Shown here piece by piece: positions 32,752-44,700 of a stretch of DNA of 44,743 nt. The position numbers were made by a program, and so were the translations under genes. Positions within the stretch are counted from its first letter, which is position 1. The number at the start of each line of letters is the position of its first letter. The notes beneath the pieces were generated by a model. That model was not told the DNA's origin, did no database searches, and saw only the letters and a list, made by a program, of their open reading frames with translations. Source of the DNA: Planctomycetales bacterium (GTDB taxonomy: Bacteria; Planctomycetota; Planctomycetia; Planctomycetales; Planctomycetaceae); NCBI GenBank assembly GCA_016235885.1, contig JACRIH010000562.1, positions 1 through 44,743 of the forward strand, in the 5' to 3' direction.

Positions 32752-35700
32752 ATGTTCGAGTTGGAAACCTGTCCTGCCCGGATCAACCCGTGGATCAGTC
32801 TCCTGAAGCAGCAGCTCCGGCGTTTTCGCCGGCAGCGGCCACGGAAGCAACGCACGGATCGGCAGCCGTTCGCCTACGCTGCGGAGCGGTTGGAAGACCG
32901 CACGTTGTTGGCCGGTCCCGAATTGGTGGCCATTCTTCCCAACGTCGGCAACTTCCTGACCGACGGTGAGATCCGCAACGAGGCCCCCGGCGAACTCACG
33001 CTGCGATTCAGTCCCGGCCAGACGATTGATCCCGCCACGCTCAGTGGGATTACAATCGTCGGGAGCGGGGCCGATGGCATTTTCGGCAACGCGAATGACG
33101 TCCCGATCACACCGGGTTTCCGCGGCATTGGAAGTTCTGCCAACGAGGTCGTTTTCCGCTTCGCCGAAACGTTGGCGGACGATCAGTACCGGATTACGAT
33201 CGCAGGCACCGGCGCGAACGCGCTGGAAAACACGAGCAACGAACCATTCCACGCCGGGGTGGACCTGAACTTCAACTTCGAGTTGGACCTCGGCGCCCAA
33301 GTCACCGCCGTGGTGCCCCAACCGGTGCTGCGAAATAAAGTCCTTGCCGTGGCCAACGTGGCTCAGTTGACGGATGGCGATCGTTTCACCGTGACGGCCG
33401 GCGGCAGTCCGGTCACATTCGAATTCGACAACGGCGGTGCGGCAACGGGGACGGTTCTGGCGAATGGCAACATCGCCGTGGCCTTCACGGGGGCCACTCC
33501 TTCAGGCACAGTGGCAGCAGCCGTTCAAACGGCGATCAACGGCGTTGCGCCCGGTCTGGATGTCACGACGTCGCTGTCCGGCTCGCAAGTGACCATCGCT
33601 GGGGGAGCGTTCAATCCCACGCTGAGCACGACGCTGACGACTGGTACCGCGCTAACGGTGACCGATGGCGGGCTGACACAGCGGCAGAATGTCGTCACGG
33701 TCTTTTTCAACAACGACCCACTCAACGCGGCCGAAGCGGTCAACCCCGCGTTCTACCGGCTGGTGGACACGGCAACGAACGCGATTCTGCTGCCAAGCAG
33801 CGTCACCTACAGCAGTACAAACAACACGGCCAAGCTGACATTCGCGGCCAATCTGCCGTCGAGCACGTTCCGATTACGGATCGGTCAATCGGGCGAACCC
33901 AACAACACCATCCCGACTGTTCAGACGCTGAGCCTCACGGGCGCCCCGACCGGTGGTACGTTCACGCTGTCGTTCAATTCTCAACTGACCACACCCATTG
34001 CCTTCGATGCCACCGCCGGAATCGTCCAGACGGCGTTGGAAGGCCTGAGCAACATCAACCCCGGTGATATCTTGGTGACGGGTGGCCCGTTCACGACGGC
34101 TCCGCTGACCATCCAGTTCCAGGGACAGTACCTCGCTCAATACGTTTCGCAAATCGTGGCCAACGGCGCGAGTCTGACCGGCGGGACAACGCCTTCGATT
34201 TCCGTGAGTTCGAGCTTCGCGACCAATGTGGGGACGCTGTTCAGCACAACCGGCTTCAATTCGACGGCGTTCCTTGGTGATCACCAGGGTGCCAACGATG
34301 TGGACTTGTATCGCTTCGCGTTGTCGAACGCGGGCACGATCAACGTCACCGTGACACCCCAGTCGGGGCTGGATACGTCGCTGCGGTTGTTCGATGGAAC
34401 GGGAGCGGCCGTGGCCGCAACGGTCGTCAATAACGGTGCCGGGGTCGCGGATACGCTGAGTTTCGTCACGGCGGCCGGGACGTTTTACCTGGGTGTGTCG
34501 AGCAACGGCAACGCGGGATACAACCCGGTGACCGGAACGGGCGCGGCGGGTGGGTCGACCACCGGTTCGTACTCGTTGAGCATTGGCACGACTGTCCTGC
34601 TCCCGGCGAGCGACGACAATTCCAGCTTTTCGAATGCCTCGGATGTGGGTGTGCTCGGCGGTGCCGGACAGGTGATCGCCGCGGCGATCACGCCGCAAAC
34701 CGCGTTGCTTTTCGCACCCGAACCTGGCGGTCTGGACGAACCCGGCCACCGCGACATCCCTGCGGAATCGCACTTGGGTAGCGTCGGTACGACACCGGCT
34801 CCGCTGGCTTCGATCACGGTGCAGGATTATTTCTTCGGGACGGTGTACGGCACCGACCCAGCGGGGAATACCCTGTTCAATGCGATCACCGAGAATCAAA
34901 AACAACGCACCCGGGAAATCTTCGAACTGTACAGCCATTACGCGGGCATTCAGTTTCGTGAGACGCAGGGGAGTGGCATTCAAGTGGTCACCGGGGACAT
35001 GCGGGCACTCAGCCCGACAGTTCCCACCGGTCCTGGTGGTGTGTCCGGCCTCGCCGCATTTGGCGGACCGGCGATCATGGACGCGGCGGAGAACTGGGGC
35101 AACAGCGAGTACGGTGGATCGTGGATGGCGACCGCGCTGCACGAAATCGGTCACACATTGGGACTGGGTCACTCGTACGACTTGCCCTCCATCCAGGGGA
35201 GCGGCCTCAGCGGTGAAGCGGTCTTCACGGGCGATCAGGATTACGTCCATCTCCTGCGGCTGTACGCACCGGACAGCACGGACGTCGATCTGTACCGGTT
35301 CGATCTGTCGCAAAGCGGCCAGTTCACGGCGGAAACCGTGGCTCAACGGCAAGCGACCAGCAGTTTGCTCGACACCGCGCTCGTGCTGTATCGGCAGGTG
35401 ACTCCGGGCGTGCGCGAAGTCGTCGCCCGCAATGACGACTACTTCAGCAAGGATTCATATCTGAACCTGCGGCTGGACGCCGGCACGTATTTTGTCGGTG
35501 TCAGCAGCACGGGTAACACGAATTACGATCCGCGGGTGAGCGACAGCGGCTACGGCGGCACGACCGACGGTGTGTACACGCTCAGCCTGAACTTTGCCGC
35601 CGATGCCGTGACCAGTCTGACGGATGCGGACAACCCGCTGTCCACGAACCCGGTCTCGGCGCGCACGGCACTGGATGGCAATGCCGACGGATTGCCGGGG

Positions 35701-38700
35701 GGCACACATGACTTCTGGTTCGAAAGCGGCAACACGGTGTTTGTGGACAAGTCGGCGTCCGCGGCCGGAGCCAACGGTTCGATCACCAACCCGTACAACA
35801 ACCTGGCGACGGCGTTGACGGTCGCGTCGTCGCGAATTGTCGTGCCGACGACCGGCGGTGCGGGCCTTGCCGACGGCCAGACATTCACGGTCAGCGACGG
35901 CGTCAACTCGCCGACGACATTCGAATTCAACAGTGCTGGCGGCGTGACGGCCGGCAACGTGGCAGTGCCCTTCACCGGAGCGGACCTGTCGACGACCATC
36001 GCTACCAGCATCGCGACCGTCGTGAACGGCGTGTTGTTCACACTGAACTCGGTGGCCACCGCGACGGGCGATCGCGTGGACATGACGAACGTCACCAATC
36101 TGGACGTGCGCGGCACGCCGGGACTGCTGACGGCGGTGAGCCTCGTGCGGATCGTCGGGAACGGCGGCACCGATCGCAATCTGCTGACGCCGGCCGATGC
36201 GACTCCGTATTTGATCGGCCGGGACAACTCGGGTAACGCGCTGGCGGATGGCACGAACTTCGACGTGCCGCAGGGCGTGACGGTCATGATCGACGCCGGA
36301 GCGGTCTTCAAATCGCAGGGGGCGATCGTCGATGTCGGCACGTCATCCGTGAACATCGACCGCAGTCAGTCGGCATTGCAGGTTTTGGGAACGCCCGTCA
36401 ACAACGTGGTCTTCACGTCGTTTCACGACGACAGCCTGGGTGGCAACAGCGACGGCGTGTCGACGGGACCGGCCGCCGGGCACTGGGGCGGGTTGGTCTT
36501 CCGGCAGGATTCGGACAGCACGCTGGCGGGCGTGTTCCTGAACATCGTGGAGCAGGCCGACCTGCGATACGGCGGCGGACAGGTCTCGGTCAATTCGCAG
36601 CAACAGGTGTTCAACCCGATCCACCTCGTTCACGAGCGGCCGACGATCTCGTTCAACACGATCCGGTTCAGCGCCGACGCTGCGATTTCGGCCGACCCCA
36701 ACAGCTTTGAAGAAACGCCGGACCGCGTCGGCCCGGACTTCCACGCCAACCGGCTGACAAACAACACAATCAATGGCGTGTTCGTCCGCGTACAAACGCA
36801 ACTCGGCAGCCCCGTGGATCGGCTGGACGTTTCGGCGCGGTTGGACGACACCGATGTCACTTACGTCGTGACCGAGAACCTGCACGTCAACGGCAACGCG
36901 GGTGGTGCGGTCACCGTCAACGAGCAGCAGCGGTTGTTGGTCACGGGCGGGCCGACCGGCGGATCGCTCACGCTGACATTCACCGACCCCACCGGCATCA
37001 CGGCGACGACGGCTCCCATCGCGTACAACGCACCGGCAGGAGTGGGCATCAACGAAGTGCAGCGTGTCACCATCAGTGGAGCGCCGACTGGCGGATTTTT
37101 CTCACTGACATTCGGTGGATCGACGACGTTCCTGAACTACAACTCCACAGCGGCGGCGGTACAAAACTCGCTCGAATTTCTGCCGACGATTGGATTCGGC
37201 AACGTGCTCGTGACGGGCGGACCGGGGCCGAATACTCCGTATGTCGTCACGTTCCGGGGCACGTTGGCGGGGACCAATGTGGCCCAGATGACGGCCAGCG
37301 GCGCGAGTCTGACCGGCGGCTCGTTTCCCGCAGTCACCGTGACCACGACCACACAGGGAGTCGGCAGCGTGCAGGCGGCATTGGAAGCGCTGCCGAACAT
37401 TGGTGTCGGCAACGTCACCGTCACAGGCGGCTCGCTCCCCAACAGCCCATTGACGATCAACTTTGCGGGGCAGTTTACGGGACGGGACGTGACGCAGTTG
37501 ACGGTGGATGCCACCGGGCTGACCGGTGGGAGCTCGCCTGCCGCCGGTGTAACGACGCTGACTCCGGGCGGGCTTCGGGGGCGGTTGGCCGGCCAGTTGG
37601 TGATCGATCCGGGCGTGGTCGTGAAGCTGCTCGGATCGCGCATTGAACTAGAACGTGGTGCCTCGCAACTGATCGCCGAGGGAACCGCTGAAAAACCGAT
37701 CCAATTCACCAGCCTGAACGATGACCAGTTCGGAGCCGGCGGCACGTTCGACACGGGCGGGAATGGCTCGACGACTCCGGCGGCGGCGGATTGGGGCGGG
37801 TTGATCTTCAACGCGGTGTCAGGCGCCAGCCTCGACCACACCCACATCGCCTACGGTGGCGGCACGGTGCCGATCGAAGGGGCCTTCGATCAGTTCAACA
37901 CCATCGAAATCCACCAAGCGGACGTGCGGATCACCAACAGCACCCTGGAAAACAACGCAAGCGGGTTGGCCAGCTCCACCCGGAACGGCCGGGGGACGAA
38001 CGACAGCGGCACGATATTCGTCCGCGGCGCACAGCCGATCATCGTCAACAACATCCTCGTCAACAACGCGGGGAGTGCGATCAGCATCAACGCCAACTCC
38101 CAGACGAGCGACCAGCACCCGGACTCCGGCCGCACGACCGGGACGATACAGAGTTTCGGCCTGTTCGATGACAATTCCGGTCCATTGGTCCGGTTGAATC
38201 AACTGGAAAACAACGGCATCAACGGGATGCGAATTCGGGGCGAGGAGTTGACCACCGAGAGCGTATGGGATGACACGGACATCGTGCATGTCCTGTCTCA
38301 GAATGACCCGACGAGCCTGATCACCACAGACGGGTTGGTCATCGGCAACAACTTTCACACGTATGGTGGCTTGCGGTTGGAAAGCGATACGACGGCCAGC
38401 CTGGTCGTCAAGTTGCAGGGTGCGAACGCCGGCTTCACAGCCAACGGTATTCCTCTGGATATCAACGATCGGATCGGCGGCACCATCCAAGTGGTCGGGG
38501 CACCGGGATACCCGGTGGTCATGACGTCGTTGCAGGACTGTCTGGTTGGCGCCGGATTCAAACCGGACGGTCAGCCGCAAACCGACACGTTGAGTTCCGG
38601 CGAGTGTGACCCCACGGCACCGCAGCCGGTTGGAAATTCGGGAGCCGTGTTGATTGACGGCAGCGACCGCGACGCACATGGTTCGGCCCTGGTCGGGGCA

Positions 38701-41700
38701 GACAACGTGGCGGGGACGGCAGACGACGTCAATCAGACTGGTTGGCTGTTCATCGAACAGTCGGTGAATTTTGCAGCCAACGGTGCGCGCAATAACGCAC
38801 CGAACGACGTGCTGGTCATCGGCGCGTCAGCCGCTGGTGGTGGCGGCGGACCATTTGGTGGCGGGAGCGCGTTGGGCGCGATCACCAGCGTCACGACGGT
38901 GCTGGGACTGACTCAAACGGTGGTGACTGGTGCGGCAATCAGCACGGTCAACTTCAACCTGTACAAAGTGATTTACGTTCCGACGGACCGTCAAAATGTT
39001 GGTGGTGGCGTGACCGATGCGGACCTCGCCCTGCTGGCAGCACGCACGGCAGAGATCCAAACGTTCGTGAATTCCGGCGGAAGCGTGGTCGCCTTGACGG
39101 AGGCCACGGCGGCGAATCCCTATAGCTGGCTGCAGTTGCCTCAGCCCTTCCAAATCCGCACGTCGCCGTTGAGTGGAAGTGGAGGAGGTCCGTTTGGTGG
39201 TGCCGGAGGAACATCACCGCTGCGCCTGACGCCAGAGGCGATTGCGGCCGGCTACACGCTCACGAGTGCAGAATTGAGCAACGGGACTCCGTACCACAAC
39301 GTGTTCGTCGGCCCACCGGGCTTCAACGGGTTGCTACCGTTCGTACTGGATGACGGACTGGACCAGATTTCGGGCAACTCGGACGACGAAGTTGTCGCGC
39401 TGGGGCTTCAATCCGGAAGCTTTGGTCTCGGTGTTCGGAATCCGGGGACGGCGGGAGACTGGCGCAGCGTCCGTCTCGATCAGTACAGCAACGACCGCAA
39501 CGTGGCCGTGTACAACGAACGCGAATCGTCGTACACCGCTGGTCAGGACGTCAACGCGACGCCGTCCAAGGCCGAACTGCTGGGCGTGCTGGCACCGAAT
39601 GAGAAGAGTGGCGATGACCTGCGACGTCTCGGATTTGAAGTTCATGGATTCGTCGCCGCCGATGACGTGACGGATGTGGATGTCTACAGCTTCACGGGAA
39701 CCGCCGGCAGCGAAGTCTGGGTGGATCTCGATCGCACGAGCTCCGCGCTCGACACGATGGTCGAACTGATCGACTTCAACGGCACGGTGCTGGCCCGGTC
39801 GCTGGACAACTTTACGCGCACCGGTTCGGTCAGCACGCCCGTCTTCGACATGACGAAGGACGTGGATCAGGGGGGCGATTATTATTCGACCAATCCGAAG
39901 GACGCCGGGTTGCGGCTCGTGCTGCCCGGCACGGCAGGCCAAAACGGCTTGTACTTCCTGCGCGTTCGCAGTCAACCCGTTCCGGGCAATGAGAACAGCC
40001 TCGAAGGTGGGACAACGACGGGTCGCTACCAGATGCAGGTCCGGTTGCGTCAGCGTGACGAAAAGCCCGGCTCGGTCGTAACGTTCGCGGATCTTCGCTA
40101 CGCCACCAATGGTGTGGAAGTGCTGGGGCAGCCGGCCCATTCGCCTCTGGCCGGAGAAACGGCCGAGACAACCGGCGATAATGCCGGGACCGCCGGGGCT
40201 CAAAACATCGGCAACCTGCTCAGTCAGGATCGAAACACGATCAGCGTGGCCGGCAACTTGTCGGCTGCCGACGATCTGGATTTCTATCGCTTCACCGTCG
40301 ACTACCAGCTCATCCAGGAAATCGGCGGACTTAGCGCAGCGGCCAAGACGTGGGCCACAGTCTTCGACATCGACTACGCCGACGGCCTCGCCCGCCCGGA
40401 CACCACGCTCGCGATTTACGATGAAGCGGGTCGGTTGGTGATGATCGCCCGCGACTCGAATGTGGCCGACGATCAGCCGGCGCCGGGACAGGGAATCGAT
40501 CTGGATGATCTCAGCCGCGGTTCGGCGGGCAAGCTCGACCCGTTCATCGGCTCGGCCCAGTTGGCGGAATCGACGGCGGCGGACGATTTCTACTACGTGG
40601 TGGTCTCGTCGAATCGACAGTTGCCGAGTCAACTGGATCAGTTGTTCAACGCGGCGGCGACCGTGGCGACCGCGCGACTGGAACCGGTCACCTCGCTGAC
40701 TCGGGTTGTGGAAGACCACATTGGGTTCAGCGGTTACACGTCCAACAGCGCCGTCCTGGGTGGTCCGGTCCTGCCGACGACTCCGGAGTTGTTCGACATC
40801 ACGACGGCGATCGCACTCGACACGCACGTGCGTCCGTTCAACCTGTCCGATGTGACGCTGTTCGTGAACTCGAACGGATCGCTATCCGCCGTCAACCCCT
40901 TTAATGGAACCTTCGAGTACACCGCGGGCAATGGCGGCACGTTCGCCAACATGCAGGACATTGCCATGCGGTCGGATGGCCAGTTGTGGGGCTACCGCAG
41001 CGTGCCGGGCACGGCGAACGTGGCTGGTGAAGTGGGCACAATCAATACGGGATCGGGTGCATACGCGGCTCTGGGAACGGACGCCATTCCAGACACCGTC
41101 CTGAACACAAATCAGGTGGATGCCCTCGCGTGGCTGCGAACGGGTTTCCAAGGCGGAACACCTACGTATCAGCTTTGGTACTCCGTGCGCGGCGGGGCCG
41201 CCGGTTCAACCCTGTTTCGAGCCGATCCGGCGAATGGCTCGGCTGCCGTGGTCGCAGGTCAGCCGTGGGGTGCCTACGGACAGATCGCTGGACCAGGGGT
41301 TGTCGGCACGACCAACGGGATGGCGTTTTCGCAATTGACAACGGAATTGTACGGTGTCAGCAGTGGCGGACAGTTCTACACGATTGACCCGTTCGGATTC
41401 CTGAATTCCGCCACGCTCATCGCCGACCTGTCCACCACAGGAACGGGCCTGCTGAATGCCGGCGAGGGGTTCACGGGGCTGGCACTGGGACCACAGAATC
41501 TGTCCGGGGGGCCCAATAACACACCCGGCTTCTATGCCAACTTGTTCTTCGGTCTGACGACCAACGGTCGGTTGGTGGCCCTGGACGCGGCCGGCGTGCC
41601 GCAGGTCGTCTTCGATAGCGACAATGACGGATTGGCCGATTCCACGACGATCACGACGAACACGTTTGGCAACGGACTGGCATTTTCGCCTCTGGATATC

Positions 41701-44700
41701 AACTTGTGGCACCCAACGATTGCCCGCGCCACCGATGTCGGACACGGCATCAACACGCCGTTCGACAACAGCCGCACACCCAATTTGGAAACCTTGTCCC
41801 AGAACGGCCGCACATTGTCGGAAGCGGCGGGGTTGGCGAGCTTCTATTTCGGTTTGGAAGAACTCAACACCACCAACAACCCGCCGACTTACTTCACGTA
41901 CGGCGTCAACGGTCAGCATGGAGTTCAAAACTCCAACTGGCAGCGGGATCTGACGATCAACACCGGTAGCAATGTCATCGGCAGCACGACGGCGGGCGAA
42001 GCCGGCAATTACAATCTGCCAGGCGGCGCTTATGGCAGCCTGCTCACGAATGCTTTCAGCTTGGAAGGCTACGACCGAAACGACAAGCCGACGCTGTATT
42101 TCAATTATTTCCTGGAAACGCAGGGCGCGAATTTCAAAGACAGCCGGATGCGCGACGCCGCGCGGGTGTTCGTCTCGTCGGACGGTGGTTCGACTTGGGA
42201 ATTGTTGGCCACCAACAACGGGAATGGCACGGGCTTGTTTACGACGGACGCCGTCCGTTCCGCTCCGGGGACTGAAGACGGCGAATTGCCGGCCTTCAAT
42301 TCGGTCTCGACCGATGCGGACATCCGGTTCAGCAATCAGCAGGTTCAGGAATTGTTCGATAACACCGGGGCGTGGCGTCAGGCGCGCGTCGACCTGGCCA
42401 ACTACGCCGGCGATGCCAGCTTGATGTTGCGATTCGATTTTTCGACCGCTGGTGAAATCAATGCGCGGCCGGGAGAGAATGCGCTGCCGGTCGGATCGAA
42501 CTTCGGCAACTCGAACGACACCGGACGGGCGCAGAACAACGACTTCGAAGGCTTCTACATCGATGACATCCTCGTCGGTTTCGCGGAGCGGGGCGAAATG
42601 GTCACTGGCTCGGCCGCCAATCAGACCACTTATTTCCAAACACCCACGAATATCAACCCGACTCCGCCGCAGGAACAACTCGCCGGTCCCTATCAGCTCG
42701 AAATCCGTCGCGGCACGGAGTACGCGATTCAGCCCGATCCGGGACAGCGGTTCATCGTCATTCCGCAGGGGGCGTTGGTCGACACCAACGACCGGCTGGT
42801 GGACGCGATCACAATCACCGCGCCGGTGGGAGCGGTAATTATCGATGGTCAGCAGTTCTCGGTCAGCGACGGGACCAGCACACGGACTTTCGAATTCGAC
42901 AGCGACGGATCGGTGGTGGCGGGAGCGGTGACGGTGCCGTTCACGGCCAACGACACGGCCGCGACAGTGGCCCAGAACATGTTGAATTCGATCTTGGGCG
43001 TGGCGGGATTCGGCGTGAATGGCGAAGTGGTCGCGACGAGCAACAAAGTGCAATTGATCGGTGCCGTTGATGTGACGCCGATCACGGTCCTGTCGAACAT
43101 CAACATCAGTCTCAATCTGACTTCGATCCCGGAAGATGGGTCACAAACGGCCACCGGGACGATCACTCGCGATGTCGTCACCAATTCACCACTGACGGTG
43201 ACGTTGACAACACTGGTGAATGGCAGTGATGTGGTGCTGACCACGTTCTCGGTCATCATTCCCGCGAACCAGGCGTCGGCCAATTTCTTCCTGTTCGGCA
43301 ACGAGGACGCGATTTCCGAGGGGACGGAAACGGTCGTCATCGAAGCGAGCGCCACGGGCTTTGCCCCCGTGACCACGACGATCGACGTGATTGACAACGA
43401 TTCACCGGCGTTGACGGTCACCATCGCTCCGGGTTCCGTCCTGGAGACTTCGCCATTCGGTACCGCGGTGGCGACGATCACGCGGAACACGACCACATCG
43501 GTCCCGTTGACGGTGACCCTGACCAGCCTGGACCCGAGCGAACTGCTCGTGCCCACCGTGCTGCCCGGAGCACCGATCAACGAGGTGGAAGCGAACAATT
43601 CGCTGGCGACCGCTCAAAACTTGGACAACGCCGGTTGGTCCACGACCTTCGACGCCAATATCGGCGATGCGACGGTGAACACGTCGACCACCATTCCGCA
43701 CGTCACGATCATCGGCACCGGTAACGGGACGTTCGATTACTACTCGTTCACGGTGGCGAATGTCGGCGATCGGGGCATTTTTGACATCGACGCCACGAAC
43801 GCCGGTCTGGGTGATTCGGAGATCTTCCTGTACGACGCGCTGGGAAATCTGCTGGCCCAAGACGACGATTCCTCGATTACCGAAGGGGCGGGCGGCAGCA
43901 CAACCGGAAACGATTCGTTTTTGGAATTCACTTTCCTGGCGGCGGGAACGTACATCATCGGTGTCGGCGAATTCAATTCGACCGGCTTCTTCGGTGGCAT
44001 CGTCGGGAATACGCTCGATAACGGTGACGCGTATCAACTGCAGGTGTCGATCCAGAATCATCCGCTGACGCTTGTGGCTGCCGGTGCAGCGACCACGACC
44101 GTGACGATCCCGGCCGGTTCGGTGTCGGTGAATGTGCCGCTCATCACCGTGCAGGATTTGTTGCTGGACCTCGACCAGACGGCCAGCATCGTGGCTTACA
44201 CCTCGGGTTTTTCGAGTGGCACGGGCAGTGTGACGGTGCTCGACACGGGCAATGCCACATTGACTGTGAATGTGGTCGCAAATTCGGTCGTCGAAAGCGC
44301 CGGTCCGGCCGCGACCACGGGGACGGTCACGATCAACCTGGCCAGCTCGGCGGATTTGACCATCAACCTGTCCAGCAACGACACGAGCGAAGCGACGGTC
44401 CCCGCCAGCGTGGTCATCCTTGCGGGGCAGTTGACATCCGCACCATTTAATGTGGACGCGGTCGACGACATTTTCATCGACGGCGCTCAAACCGTCACCG
44501 TCACCGCATACGTTTCGGGCGTGGCCAGCGGACAAGATACGCTGCAGGTGACGGACGACGGCACGGACACGGTCGCCCCCGGGACTGTGTTGTGGACCGC
44601 TCAGGGGCCCAGCCCAATCCAGAATGGCCAGACGGAAAACGTCACACCGAACAACGAGGTGGGTGGCGCCCTGCACGCGGTGGTTGCGCATCCAACCAAT

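Noticed and set aside
33874-44691. Several long minus-strand frames opposite the second giant gene (such as 33874-35352, 39334-40827, 41206-43053)
   Set aside because: The plus-strand frame is continuous and rich in recognisable domains; the antisense products are Arg/Val/Asp-rich with no domain, as expected for shadows in GC-rich DNA.
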